A DNA stretch of 64,000 nucleotides from Caulobacter sp. Its GTDB lineage: Bacteria; Pseudomonadota; Alphaproteobacteria; Caulobacterales; Caulobacteraceae. Made by a program: the position numbers and the translations under genes. The notes under the pieces are model-generated. The model searched no databases. It was not told the DNA's origin and was given only the letters and a program-made list of their open reading frames with translations. The DNA lies in NCBI GenBank assembly GCA_021741355.1, contig JAIOXZ010000003.1, forward strand, positions 62,001-126,000, read 5' to 3'. Of the stretch, positions 49,986 through 60,231 are shown piece by piece. Positions within the stretch are counted from its first letter, which is position 1. Each line of letters starts with the position of its first letter.

Positions 49986-52514
49986 GTGACGGAGTCGAAG
50001 CGGTCTCTGCTGGTTCCGATCCTGCTCATCCTCGCGATGGCGGCGCTGACGGCCTTCTCTTCCCTCAACCACATGGTCGCCCTGCGCCGCAGCCAGGCCG
50101 ACGTGAATCACACCCACGAGGTGATGATCGCGGCGCAATCCCTCTTTTCCAGTCTCCAGGACGCCGAGACCGGTCAGCGTGGCTACCTGCTGACGGGCGA
50201 GGCTGTGTACCTCGAACCCTGGCGGACCGGTTCGGCGCGGGTCCCCGACCAGGAAGATCGACTTGCCGGGCTGGTGTCCGACAATCCGGCCCAGGCGGCC
50301 CGCGTCGAGCGGCTGAGGCAGGCCGCCGACCTTCGCCTGAAGACCCTGCGCGAGAACCTCGCCCTGGCGCGATCGGGAAATATGACCGCCGCGCGCGACC
50401 GGATCGCGTCAGGTATCGGCAAGGTTCAGATGGACCAGATCCGGGTCCTCGCATCCGAGGTGATGGCGGTGGAGCGTGACCTGCTCAAGGCCCGCCAGGA
50501 GAAGGCGCGTCGGGACGAACAGGTCAGTCTGCTGTTGACGCTGGGTCTCGGTGGCGCGGGCCTGCTGTTCCTGGCCTTCATGGTCGTGGCCATGGTCCGC
50601 TCGAACCACGCGCTTGCGGCGGCCCTCGCCGGGCGCGACGAGGCCGAGACGGGCCGGCGCGACGCCGACGCCCTTGTGCGGGCGGTGTTCGAGAACATTC
50701 CCGACTACCTCTACACCTTCGAGGTGACGCCGGACGGCCGCTTCCTGATCGGCGACTTCAACCCCGCCCTGGCCAAACTCCTCGGCGGCGACATGACGCC
50801 CTGGCGCGGCCGTGACGTGATGGAGGCCTTCCCGGTCATGGGGCCGCGCCTGACCGAGCTCTACAATCGCGTCATCGAAACCGGCAAGACCAGCGCCCAG
50901 CGCGACTCGGCTGATGTGCCGGGCGTGGGCCGGATCACCTGGGAGTCGATGCTCGCGCCGGTCTTTGATGAGGCGGGCCGGCCCACCCGCATCGTCGGCT
51001 CCTCGCGCGACATCACCGAGCGCGAGCAGGCCGAGGAGCAACTGCGCCGGGCCCAGCGCATGGAAGCGGTCGGACAGCTGACCGGCGGCGTCGCCCACGA
51101 CTTCAACAACCTGTTGCAGGTGATCCGCGCCAACCTCGAGATGATCGAGCGAACGCTGACCGACGAAAAGGCGCTGGCCCGGATCGCCAACGCGACCCAT
51201 GCCGCTGATCGCGCCGCCGACCTCACGCGCCAGCTGCTGGCCTTCGCCCGCCGCCAGCCGCTGGAGCCGGAAGTGGTCAATCCGGGGCGCCTGGTCCAGG
51301 CGATGGCCGAGATGCTGCGCCGGACGCTGGGTGAGTCGATCGAGGTCGAGACGGTGGTCGCGGGCGGGCTGTGGAACACCATCGCAGACCCCGCCCAGGT
51401 GGAAAGCGCTCTGCTGAACCTGGCCATCAACGCCCGCGACGCCATGCCCGGCGGAGGGCGGCTGACGGTCGAGTTGGCCAACGCCTCGCTGGACGACCGC
51501 TATGCCGCCCGCGACGCCGAGATAAAGCCGGGCCAGTACGTCATGCTGGCGGTCTCCGACACCGGCCAGGGCATGTCGGCCGAAACGGTCGCCCGGGTTT
51601 TCGAGCCTTTCTTCACCACCAAGAGCGAGGGCAAGGGCACCGGACTCGGTCTGTCGATGGTCCATGGCTTCGTCAAACAGTCGAACGGCCACATCCAGAT
51701 CTACAGTGAGCCCGGCCAGGGCACGACGGTGAAGATCTACCTGCCGCGCACCCGCAAGGCCGAGGCCGTCCCCGACAGCCGCGAGGCGCCGGTCGGCGGA
51801 AGCGGTGAGACGGTGATGGTGGTCGAGGATGAGGCGGCGGTCCGCGAGGCGGCCTGCGCCATGCTGACCGAGCTCGGCTACAACTGCATCCAGGCCGACG
51901 GGCCGGACGCGGCGCTGGAAATCCTCCGGGGCGGCGAGCCGGTGGACCTGCTGTTCACCGATGTGGTCATGCCCGGCTCGATGAAAGCCCCGGCCTTCGT
52001 CAAGGCGGCCCGCGCGCTGAGGCCGGCCATGCCGGTGCTCTACACGTCCGGCTATACCGAGAACGCCATTGTGCACCACGGCCGGCTGGACGAGGGCGTG
52101 GCGCTGCTGTCCAAGCCCTACGGCAAAACCGATCTGGCCCGGAAGGTCGCCGCCGCCCTGCTCGATGGCCGCGAGGTGGTGCTTGTGGTCGAGGACGAGG
52201 GTCTGGTCCGCGCGGCCGCGGTCGACATGATCGGCGACCTCGGCTTTGCGGTGCTGGAGGCGGACGATGCGACCACCGCGCTCGCGATTTTCGAGAGCGG
52301 GGCCCGGGTCGACATTCTGTTCACCGACATCGGCCTGCCCGGCATGCGTGGCGACGCATTGGCGGAGAAGGCCATGACCCTTCGCCCCGGCCTGAGGGTG
52401 GTCCTCGCCAGCGGCTACAGCGACAAGGATATGGCCAGCCAGATCGACGGCGCCGTGGGCCTGGACAAGCCCTACGACGCCGCCGCGCTGGCCCGCGCTC
52501 TTGGGCGGGGCTGA
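49986..52514 (+). CDS. Hybrid sensor histidine kinase: CHASE3, PAS, HisKA/HATPase, two receiver domains
   Basis: SLQDAETGQRGYLLTG (CHASE3); EAVGQLTGGVAHDFNNLLQVI; LNLAINARDAMPGGG; FTTKSEGKGTGLGLSMVHGFVKQ; two receivers (VVEDEAAVRE, VVEDEGLVRA). GTG start. Confidence 0.92.
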   Translation: MTESKRSLLVPILLILAMAALTAFSSLNHMVALRRSQADVNHTHEVMIAAQSLFSSLQDAETGQRGYLLTGEAVYLEPWRTGSARVPDQEDRLAGLVSDNPAQAARVERLRQAADLRLKTLRENLALARSGNMTAARDRIASGIGKVQMDQIRVLASEVMAVERDLLKARQEKARRDEQVSLLLTLGLGGAGLLFLAFMVVAMVRSNHALAAALAGRDEAETGRRDADALVRAVFENIPDYLYTFEVTPDGRFLIGDFNPALAKLLGGDMTPWRGRDVMEAFPVMGPRLTELYNRVIETGKTSAQRDSADVPGVGRITWESMLAPVFDEAGRPTRIVGSSRDITEREQAEEQLRRAQRMEAVGQLTGGVAHDFNNLLQVIRANLEMIERTLTDEKALARIANATHAADRAADLTRQLLAFARRQPLEPEVVNPGRLVQAMAEMLRRTLGESIEVETVVAGGLWNTIADPAQVESALLNLAINARDAMPGGGRLTVELANASLDDRYAARDAEIKPGQYVMLAVSDTGQGMSAETVARVFEPFFTTKSEGKGTGLGLSMVHGFVKQSNGHIQIYSEPGQGTTVKIYLPRTRKAEAVPDSREAPVGGSGETVMVVEDEAAVREAACAMLTELGYNCIQADGPDAALEILRGGEPVDLLFTDVVMPGSMKAPAFVKAARALRPAMPVLYTSGYTENAIVHHGRLDEGVALLSKPYGKTDLARKVAAALLDGREVVLVVEDEGLVRAAAVDMIGDLGFAVLEADDATTALAIFESGARVDILFTDIGLPGMRGDALAEKAMTLRPGLRVVLASGYSDKDMASQIDGAVGLDKPYDAAALARALGRG

Positions 52515-52515
52515 C

Positions 52516-53839
52516 CTACCCGATCTTCAGCCGCACGAACGCCATCCCGCCGCCCGTGTCGCCATAGCTGGCGGACAGAGGTGAGGGGATGTCGAAGCCG
52601 TTGATCAGGGCGCCGACGCCGAGCTTGATATCGTTGCTGAGTCGCCAGTCATGGATCATGCCGAGCGAGACCTTGCGCACAGTGTAGATATTGCCCGGCG
52701 CCAGCTCGGCCTGGTCGACCTGCTCGGCGCGGGTGAACACCGTCCAGGCGTCGTTGAACTGCAGCGCGCCCTCCAGCAGCCAGGCGTCGAGCGTCTCGCC
52801 GTCCTTCTCCTTGCGGGCCCAGGCTCCGGTCGCCGAAGCGAATCCGCTGCTGCCGAACGCACGGCCATAAAGCGCGCTGACGGACACCCGCTCCTCATCG
52901 ACCAGCGGTTCCAGCGCCTCGGGGCTCTTGATGTCCGCCCAGCTGGCCTGCAGTGACCAGTTGTCCGTCGGATTGACGCTCAGCCGCACGGACCGGGAGT
53001 CGAGATCGCCGGTTTCGATATCCCACCGCTGCTGGTCCGGCTCGCGGCCCCGGAGCGTCGAGGCTTCGACCTTCCAGCGATCCTGGACAAAACCGAGCGT
53101 GACCACGCCGTAGGTGATGTGGGTGGAGTCGAGCCAGTGGTGGCTGATCGGGGCCTCGGGGCTGTCCATGGCCGCGGTGCGGTGCATGAAGGCCGGCGGG
53201 CCAAACGCGGGCTCGCCGGGCAGGCCGCCGTAGACGAACAGACTGCCCTTGTCGCCGACCGGCAGGCTGTAGCTGGCCGACAGCTCCATGAAGAGGTCAT
53301 GCGGATGCTGCCGGTCGACCAAGTGATCGATCCCGTCCGCGGTCTCGCCGGTGGCCAGCAGCAGCGGGTAGCCCTCCGGCCCCATGAAGGGATCGGGGCT
53401 CAGCATTGCCCGAAGTTGCAGCTTGCCGGGGCCGAGGTCGCGCTGGGCCATCCCCATGATCATCCCGGCGGCGAAGCTGCGGCTGTCGCCCCGAAGGCCG
53501 GTCTGCTCGGAGGCGACGAGATTGAACTCGCCATGGACCATGACCATCCAGTCTCCGGACATCAGATGGAGGTCGCCATGCGGGGCGGCGTCCGGCTGCC
53601 AGGCGGTGCCGCCGGCGTCGCGGCCGGAGGCATAGGGGCCCGAGTGCGCTGGTCATGCGGCTCATGCCGCCGACGATGGCGCCTTCGTCTGTGTCGGCAG
53701 CGGGCGGCGGCGTCGTCGGCGCGCTCGCCGGGGCGGGTGGCTTGTGGTGGTCGTGGTCCTGGGCGAACGCGGCGGGCGCAAGCAGCGGGCTGGCGGCGGT
53801 GGCGCTTGCGAACAGGCGCGAACGGATAGCGGGGGTCAT
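52516..53839 (-). pseudogene. Outer-membrane protein of the type seen in copper-resistance loci, interrupted by a 1-nt frameshift
   Basis: N-terminus MTPAIRSRLFASATAASPLLAPAAFAQDHDHHKPP...GGMSRMTSALGP is in one frame; YASGRDAGGTAWQPDAAPHGDLHLMSGDWMVMVHGEFN... continues in another. The frames rejoin if one base is removed near 53635-53641. Confidence 0.75.
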
Positions 53840-53883
53840 CGAACCCTCCTTCTGTCTGGAAACGACAATAGCGGCGTGTGGTT

Positions 53884-54189
53884 TCAGACGCGAAGGCGTG
53901 GCGGGTCGGGATCGGGCGCGGTCAGGCGCCCCTCAAGGCCCGACGCAGGATGGTCATAGGCCGCGCGTTCGGCGGCGACGCTGGTCAGCACGACAACGGC
54001 GTCGGTGGGCGCGGGCATACAGCCGATGCAGCAGGTCATGGCGGCCTGGATCGGGGTGGACTTTTCGTGATGCGCGGGCGCTTCGTGACAGGGCGAGGGC
54101 GCGGCCTCCGCCAGGCCGGGGCGCACCATGCCGCCGACGGCGAACAGCACCGCGATCAGGGTCAGGACAAGGGTGCGCAGGGATCGCAT
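53884..54189 (-). CDS. Small secreted Cys/His-rich protein, possibly metal related
   Basis: Signal peptide MRSLRTLVLTLIAVLFAVGGMVRPGLAEA; CHEAPAHHEKSTPIQAAMTCCIGCMPAP. Confidence 0.6.
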   Translation of the reverse strand: MRSLRTLVLTLIAVLFAVGGMVRPGLAEAAPSPCHEAPAHHEKSTPIQAAMTCCIGCMPAPTDAVVVLTSVAAERAAYDHPASGLEGRLTAPDPDPPRLRV

Positions 54190-54224
54190 AGGGCGAAAGT
54201 AGGGAAGGGGAGGGGCGCGTGCAA

Positions 54225-54346
54225 TGCGTGGTGCGTCCTTCGAGACGCTCGCTTGAGGCTCGCTCCTCAGGATGACATCGAGGGGGTCTTCAAAGATGTC
54301 CGTCATGGTGAGGAGCGATCCCTCGGGATCGCGTCTCGAACCACGC
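54225..54346. repeat. Palindromic intergenic repeat, family A copy 2
   Basis: tgcgtggtgcgtccttcgagacg...ctcctcaggatgac ... gtcatggtgaggagcg...cgtctcgaaccacgc. Confidence 0.85.
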
Positions 54347-54349
54347 AAC

Positions 54350-54907
54350 CTACCCCCCGCCCAGCGGCAGCCCCGGTCCGTCCGGCAGGGTGTCCACGCC
54401 ACCGTTCAGCGCCTTCTGCATCATCACGATGTCCATCCAACGCCCCAGCTTGTATCCGACTCCGGTCATCACGCCCTTGAGCTCGAACCCGAGCGACCGG
54501 TGCAGCGCGATGGACGCGGCGTTCTCCGAGCCGCCAATCACCGCCATGAGCTGGCGCAGACCCAGCCATTCGCAGTCGGCGATGACCGGCGTCAGCAGCG
54601 CCCGGCCGAGGCCCCGCCCCTTGGCCCAGGGCGCGATATAGACGCTGTCTTCGGCGGTGTAGCGATAGCCCGTGCGCGGCCGGAACGGCGAGGCATAGGC
54701 ATAGCCCGCGACCCGGCCGTCCAGTTCGGCGACGTAGTAGGGCAGGCCCTTGGCGCGGATCGCCTCAAGCCGTTCCGCCATGGCCGCCGGTCCTGGCGGA
54801 ACCTCCTCGAAGGTGCCGGACCCGGTCAGGCAGGCGTCGCCATAGATGTCGGCGAGGGCCCCGGCGTCGTCCGCCGAGGCCGCTCTCAGGATCAGGCCTT
54901 GGTCCAT
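54350..54907 (-). CDS. GNAT N-acetyltransferase (phosphinothricin acetyltransferase-like)
   Basis: LILRAASADDAGALADIY; YRYTAEDSVYIAPWAKGRGLGRALL; MAVIGGSENAASIALHRSLGFELKGVM. Confidence 0.88.
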   Translation of the reverse strand: MDQGLILRAASADDAGALADIYGDACLTGSGTFEEVPPGPAAMAERLEAIRAKGLPYYVAELDGRVAGYAYASPFRPRTGYRYTAEDSVYIAPWAKGRGLGRALLTPVIADCEWLGLRQLMAVIGGSENAASIALHRSLGFELKGVMTGVGYKLGRWMDIVMMQKALNGGVDTLPDGPGLPLGGG

Positions 54908-57063
54908 CCGCGATCCACGGCCCAGACGGCGAAGGCGTAGTCGAGCGCGATCTCCTTGAGGAAGTCGAACCGGCCCGACGCGCCGCCGTGACCGGCCTCC
55001 ATGTTGATCTTCAGCAGGATCGGATCGCCGCTGGTGGTGTGGTCGCGCAGCTTGGCTGCCCACTTCTCCGGCTCCCAGTAGGTGACGCGCGGATCGGACA
55101 GACCCCCGGTCGCCAGCACGGCCGGGTACGGTTTGGCCGAGACCTGGTCATAGGGGCTGTAGCTCATCATGTAGTCGTAGGTCTCGGGGTCCTCGATCGG
55201 GTTGCCCCACTCGGGCCATTCCGGTGGCGTCAGCGGCAGGCTGGTGTCGCTCATGGTGTTGATCACGTCGACGAACGGCACTGCGGCGATGATCCCGGCC
55301 CACAGCTCAGGCCGCATGTTGGTGATCGCCCCCATCAGCAGGCCGCCGGCCGAGCCGCCATAGGCGACGGTCCGCTCGGGCTTGCCGTAGCCGTTGGCGT
55401 GCAGGTGCTCGGCGCAGGCGATGAAGTCGGTGAAGGTGTTCTTCTTCTTGAACTTCTTGCCGTCGAGGAACCAGCCCCAGCCCTTCTCGGCGCCGCCGCG
55501 CGGGCAGGCCGTGGCCCAGATCCAGCCGCGGTTGACGAGGCTCAGGTTGCGGATCGAGAAGTTCGGCTCCTGCGAGATGCCGTAGCTGCCATAGCCGTAG
55601 AGCAGCAGCGGCGCGGAGCCGTCGAGCTTGGTGCCCTTCTTCATCAGGATGAAGATCGGCACCTCGGCGCCATCCGGCGCCTTCGCGTTCAGGCGACGGG
55701 TCTCGTAGTCCGCCGGATTGTGGCCCGACGGAATCTCCTGCGTCTTGCGCAGGGTCCGTTTGCGGGTGGTCATGTCGTAGTCGATCCACTGCCGCGGGGT
55801 GGTCATGGAGTTGTAGGTGAACCGCAGGCTGCTGGTGTCGTACTCGTAGCCGCCGTCGAGGCCGAGGGCGTAGGCCGCCTCGTCGAACCCGACGACGTGC
55901 TCATCGCCGCCCTTGGCGGTGATCACGATCCGGTTGACCGCGTCGACCTTCTCCAGCCGCACGAAGTGGTCGCGGAAGGCGCCGGTGCCGAGGATCAGGT
56001 TGCCGGGCTTGTGCGCGACCCAGTCGGTCCAGTTCGCCTTGCCGGGCTTGTCTTCAGGCGCCTTGACCAGCTTGAAGTCGACCGCGCCGTCGGCGTTGGT
56101 GCGGATCACGAAGTGGTCGTTCCAGTGGTCCAGATCATAGCGGACCCCGACCTTGCGCGGCTCGACGACTTTCGGCGCGGCGGTCGGATCGGAAGCCGGG
56201 ATCAGCCAGGCTTCGCTAGTCTCCTGGTTGCCGCAGCCGATGACGATCCACTGGCGCGACTGGGTGACGCCGGCGCCGATGAAGAAGCCCTCGTCGGGCT
56301 CGTCATAGACCAGCACATCGTCCTTGGCGGCGCCGCCGATCGGCCGGCGGAAGACCTTGGCCGGCCGGCCGTTGTCGTCGCGCAGGGTCCAGAAGATCCA
56401 CTTCGAATCCGGCGAGAAGACAAAGTCCGAGACGCTCTCGACCGCTTCGCCGACGGTCTTGCCGGTGGCGATGTCGCGCACGTGCAGACGGTAGACCTCC
56501 GAGCCCTGCTCATCGACGGCCCAGCCGTAGAGGGCGTGGTCGCCGGTGTGGCTGGCCGACCCGACGCTGTAGAACGCCTTGCCCTTGGACTCGGCTTCCT
56601 CGTTCAGCAGGATCACTTCGCCGTCGGTCTTGCCGAGCGGCCGGCGCGCGTGGATCGGATGCTGCGCGCCCTTCTCGAAGCGGGTGTAGTACTCCCACGG
56701 TCCGTCGGCGTCGGGCACTGAGGCGTCGTCTTCCTTGATGCGCCCCTTCATCTCCTCGAACATCGCAGCCTGCAGCGCCTCGGTCGGGGCGAGCATGGCC
56801 TTGGTGTAGGCGTTCTCGGCGGTCAGGTGCTCCTTGACGTCAGCCTTGATCAGCGTCGGGTCGCGCAGGACCTTCTGCCAGTTGTCGTCCTTCATCCAGG
56901 CGTAGTCGTCGACGCGGACGCGGCCCAGCTGCTCGGTGCGCTTGGGGATCTTGCGGGCGACGGGAGGAACAGGCTTGGCGGTGGCGGACATGGCGCTCCG
57001 GGACGACAGGGTGGTGGTGAGGGCGGCGGCGGCGGTCGCGGCCAAAAGGTCTCGCCGATTCAT
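54892..57063 (-). CDS. S9 family peptidase, oligopeptidase B-like
   Basis: RTVAYGGSAGGLLMGAITNMRPELWAGIIAAVPFVDVINTM; AGHGGASGRFDFLKEIALDYAF; N-terminal Tat-like MNRRDLLAATAAAAL. Confidence 0.92.
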   Translation of the reverse strand: MNRRDLLAATAAAALTTTLSSRSAMSATAKPVPPVARKIPKRTEQLGRVRVDDYAWMKDDNWQKVLRDPTLIKADVKEHLTAENAYTKAMLAPTEALQAAMFEEMKGRIKEDDASVPDADGPWEYYTRFEKGAQHPIHARRPLGKTDGEVILLNEEAESKGKAFYSVGSASHTGDHALYGWAVDEQGSEVYRLHVRDIATGKTVGEAVESVSDFVFSPDSKWIFWTLRDDNGRPAKVFRRPIGGAAKDDVLVYDEPDEGFFIGAGVTQSRQWIVIGCGNQETSEAWLIPASDPTAAPKVVEPRKVGVRYDLDHWNDHFVIRTNADGAVDFKLVKAPEDKPGKANWTDWVAHKPGNLILGTGAFRDHFVRLEKVDAVNRIVITAKGGDEHVVGFDEAAYALGLDGGYEYDTSSLRFTYNSMTTPRQWIDYDMTTRKRTLRKTQEIPSGHNPADYETRRLNAKAPDGAEVPIFILMKKGTKLDGSAPLLLYGYGSYGISQEPNFSIRNLSLVNRGWIWATACPRGGAEKGWGWFLDGKKFKKKNTFTDFIACAEHLHANGYGKPERTVAYGGSAGGLLMGAITNMRPELWAGIIAAVPFVDVINTMSDTSLPLTPPEWPEWGNPIEDPETYDYMMSYSPYDQVSAKPYPAVLATGGLSDPRVTYWEPEKWAAKLRDHTTSGDPILLKINMEAGHGGASGRFDFLKEIALDYAFAVWAVDRGWTKA

Positions 57064-57187
57064 GAATCAACTCTCCGGGTGCGGCAGGACGCCAGCTTGT
57101 GCGCCGCCGCGGTTCTGGTCAAATGAAGCGAAGGTAATGAGGCGGGCGCGAATGGCCCGATGGTAAGCGTACGGGTGGGGGGCGTCG

Positions 57188-58009
57188 ATGGCCTGGGACC
57201 TTTCGGTCGACCTGATCAACGCGACGGTCCAGCTGGAACAGCCGCTGGGCGATGGCACGCGCACGGTCGGCACGGGCTTTCTGATCAATGCGCCGACGCC
57301 TGACGGCCAGCCGCGCATCGTGCTGGTCACGGCGGCCCACGTTCTGGACCGCATGCCGATCGCTTCGGCGAAGATCGGCTTTCGGGCCCGGACCTCCGAG
57401 GGCGGCTGGCGCTACGACCCAACCCCGCTGACGATCCGTGAGGGCGAAAAGCCGCTCTGGACCCGCCATCCTGACCGGGACGTGGCCGCCATGGTGATCG
57501 AGGCGCCGCCGGAATTCGCCCGGGCCGCCATTCCACTGGCCTGGCTGGCCGAGGACGAGACCTTCACCCGGTACGCGCTCGGTCCCGGCGACGAGATGAT
57601 GGCCCTGGGCTTCCCGCGCGGGCTGGCGGCCAACCAGGCAGGTTTCCCGATCCTGCGGTCCGGCCAGGTGGCTTCCTATCCGCTGGCGCCGTCTGCTTCG
57701 TTTCCGACGTTCCTGCTGGATTTCAGCGTGTTCCCCGGAAACTCCGGCGGGCCGGTGTTCATGGCCCAGGCCGCGCGCCGCCGGCCCGGCGCGACAGAGG
57801 CGCAGGAGGTCCAGTTCATTGCCGGCATGCTGACCCAGCAGGTCGAATTGTCGGGTGAACGGCTTGAGATCGGCATCGTCACCCAGGCCCGGTTCATCCG
57901 CGAAGCGATCAACATGCTGGACGGCATCGCCCCACCTGCCGCACGCCGGACAGAACCGCCGCCGGTGGGGTCGAGAACGGCGTCCGCTGAAGAAGCTGCG
58001 GAACCCTGA
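57188..58009 (+). CDS. Trypsin-like serine protease
   Basis: GTGFLINAPTPDGQPRIVLVTAAHVLD (His); HPDRDVAAMVI (Asp); FPGNSGGPVF (Ser). Confidence 0.82.
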   Translation: MAWDLSVDLINATVQLEQPLGDGTRTVGTGFLINAPTPDGQPRIVLVTAAHVLDRMPIASAKIGFRARTSEGGWRYDPTPLTIREGEKPLWTRHPDRDVAAMVIEAPPEFARAAIPLAWLAEDETFTRYALGPGDEMMALGFPRGLAANQAGFPILRSGQVASYPLAPSASFPTFLLDFSVFPGNSGGPVFMAQAARRRPGATEAQEVQFIAGMLTQQVELSGERLEIGIVTQARFIREAINMLDGIAPPAARRTEPPPVGSRTASAEEAAEP

Positions 58010-58073
58010 GGCTCTCCGGCGGTTCTTCTTGCGAGGCGTCCACGGACGCCATGACCATGCAAGGAGTACCGCC

Positions 58074-58292
58074 ATGTGGGACCGCGCCGAAGGCTCGTGG
58101 AAGGAGTTCACCGGGAAGGTGAAGGAACAGTGGGGCAAGCTCACCGATGACGATCTGACGGTCATCGCCGGCAAGCGCGACCAACTCGCGGGCAAGATCC
58201 AGGAGCGCTATGGCTACGCGCGGGACAAGGCCGACGAGGAAATCACCGCCTTTGAGCGCCGGATGCAGGAAGAGCGCACCTTCAAGAGCTAG
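58074..58292 (+). CDS. CsbD family protein
   Basis: MWDRAEGSWKEFTGKVKEQWGKLTDDDLTVIAGKRDQLAGKIQERYG. Confidence 0.92.
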   Translation: MWDRAEGSWKEFTGKVKEQWGKLTDDDLTVIAGKRDQLAGKIQERYGYARDKADEEITAFERRMQEERTFKS

Positions 58293-58316
58293 GTCCGTTC
58301 AGGCCTGAACACGAAG

Positions 58317-58342
58317 ACGGCCGCGGAGCGATCCGCGGCCGT
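58317..58342. terminator. Rho-independent-like hairpin between convergent csbD-like gene and msrB
   Basis: acggccgcgga-gcga-tccgcggccgt, 11-bp stem; weak U-tract. Confidence 0.6.
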
Positions 58343-58349
58343 TGTCACG

Positions 58350-58745
58350 TCAGCTCGGCCGGAAGATCATGGCGACGCCGTTCATGCACCATCGCTGACC
58401 GGTCGGTCGGGGGCCGTCGGGGAACACGTGGCCGAGATGACCGCCGCAGTTGGCGCAGTGGACCTCGGTGCGGACCGAAAAGAACGACCGGTCGATCGAG
58501 GTGCCTGTCGCCCGCGCGTTGATGGGCTTCTTGAACGAAGGCCATCCGGTGCCGCTGTCGAACTTGTCGGCCGAGCTGAACACCGGCCAGTTGCAGCCCG
58601 CGCAATGGAACACGCCCCGCCGCTTTTCTCGATCCAGCGGGCTGGTGAAAGGCCGCTCGGTGCCCTGCTTGCGCAAGACTGCGTACTGGTCGGAGGTCAG
58701 CAGGCGGCGCCATTCGGCGTCGGTGCGTGTCACGCGATAGGTCAT
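58350..58745 (-). CDS. msrB: Peptide-methionine (R)-S-oxide reductase
   Basis: [67 protein letters not shown]. Confidence 0.96.
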   Translation of the reverse strand: MTYRVTRTDAEWRRLLTSDQYAVLRKQGTERPFTSPLDREKRRGVFHCAGCNWPVFSSADKFDSGTGWPSFKKPINARATGTSIDRSFFSVRTEVHCANCGGHLGHVFPDGPRPTGQRWCMNGVAMIFRPS

Positions 58746-58853
58746 CGATCTGCTCTCCGTACCACCCCGGGCCTTGATCTAGGGCGCGGTCCCTTCACGG
58801 TCCAGGCGACTGGTCGTGAAGGGCGCGTGATCGACGGGCAGCGAGTCGGAGGA

Positions 58854-59300
58854 TCAGCCGTAGATGACCGAAATCGTCTCGGCGACGCAGGCGGGGCGAT
58901 CCTCGCCCTCGATCTCGATCGTGCATTCGTTCTTCATTTGCAGACCGCCGGACTTGGCCTCGACGGCCAGCAGCTTCTGGCGCATGCGCACCTTCTTGCC
59001 GACGCGGACCATGTTGGTGAAGCGGACCTTGTCGCTGCCGTAGTTGATGCCGCGGGTCACGCCGTTGACGCGCAGCAGGCCGGCGCCGAGGAACGGGATG
59101 AGTGACAGCGTCAGGTAGCCGTGGGCGATCGGGCCGCCCATCTCGCGCGTGGCGCGCTCGACGTCGACGTGAATCCACTGGTGGTCGCCGGTCGCCTCAG
59201 CGAACTGGTTGACCCGCTCCTGGGTGATCTCGACCCAGTCCGAAACGCCGATCTCCTGGCCAACGAGGCTCTGCAGATCCTTGTAGTCGACTTCCTTCAT
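58854..59300 (-). CDS. MaoC family dehydratase
   Basis: ITQERVNQFAEATGDHQWIHVDVERATREMGGPIAHGYLTLSLIP. Confidence 0.92.
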   Translation of the reverse strand: MKEVDYKDLQSLVGQEIGVSDWVEITQERVNQFAEATGDHQWIHVDVERATREMGGPIAHGYLTLSLIPFLGAGLLRVNGVTRGINYGSDKVRFTNMVRVGKKVRMRQKLLAVEAKSGGLQMKNECTIEIEGEDRPACVAETISVIYG

Positions 59301-59429
59301 GGCGCTGTTTCCTCAAACGCTTGTTCGCCAGCTTTCTGCCCCGTGCGGACGGGTAAGGGAAGCCCGGCCATTGATTTCCGTGACGGCACAGGGCGAACAC
59401 GAGCGCGGCAGCAACCGCGGAGGATCTCG

Positions 59430-60218
59430 GTGAGCGACTACGTCTTCAGACTCGACGGAACGCGAGCAACCGCCACGCCCTTCTCGGCAGGTCCCTGGGA
59501 CCCCACGATGCAGCACGGCGGCGCGCCATCGGCCCTTGTGGCCCGTGCAGCGGAGCGGTTCCCGTCGGCCCGGCCGATGCGGGTGGCCCGGATGACGGTC
59601 GACCTGATGCGGCCGGTGCCGGTGGCGACCCTCGATATCGAGATCGAGGTCCTGCGAGAGGGCCGCAAGCTGCAACTGCTTCAGGTCCGCCTCCTGTCCG
59701 AGGGCAAGGAATGTGTCCGGGCCAGCGTGCTGAAGCTGCGCGACGAGCCGCAGGACCTGCCGGACCACGACGGCTTTCGCCCGCTGACCTTTGAAGCCCC
59801 GCCTGAAGACGAGCCGCGCCTGCCAGGGTTTGGATCCAGCCAGGGCTTTGGCTCGGGCATGTCGGCGAAGATCGTTCGCGGGGAATGGGGCAAGCCCGGC
59901 CCTGCCGCCGTCTGGTTCCGCGCCGACCGCGCCATCGTCGAGGGTGAGGCGACCACGCCGGTGATGCGGGCCGCGCTCACGGCGGACTTCTGCAACGGCG
60001 TCTCGGCCGTGCTGGACTTCCAGAAGTGGACCTTCATCAACGCCGACCTGTCGGTGAGTTTCAGCCGCAATCCTGTCGGGTCCTGGATCCTTCTCGACGC
60101 GGAAACCTGGGTCGGCGATAGCGGCGGCGCTCTGGCCTTTGCCCGTCTGGCCGACCGGGATGGCTATTTCGGACGCGCGGTCCAGAGCGTGCTGATCGAC
60201 GCACGGCAGACGGCCTGA
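59430..60218 (+). CDS. Acyl-CoA thioesterase family protein (double hotdog), GTG start
   Basis: GPWDPTMQHGGAPSALVARAAE; RMTVDLMRPVPVATLDIEIEVLREGRKLQLLQVRLL. Confidence 0.8.
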   Translation: MSDYVFRLDGTRATATPFSAGPWDPTMQHGGAPSALVARAAERFPSARPMRVARMTVDLMRPVPVATLDIEIEVLREGRKLQLLQVRLLSEGKECVRASVLKLRDEPQDLPDHDGFRPLTFEAPPEDEPRLPGFGSSQGFGSGMSAKIVRGEWGKPGPAAVWFRADRAIVEGEATTPVMRAALTADFCNGVSAVLDFQKWTFINADLSVSFSRNPVGSWILLDAETWVGDSGGALAFARLADRDGYFGRAVQSVLIDARQTA

Positions 60219-60231
60219 ACCGTTCTTACGG

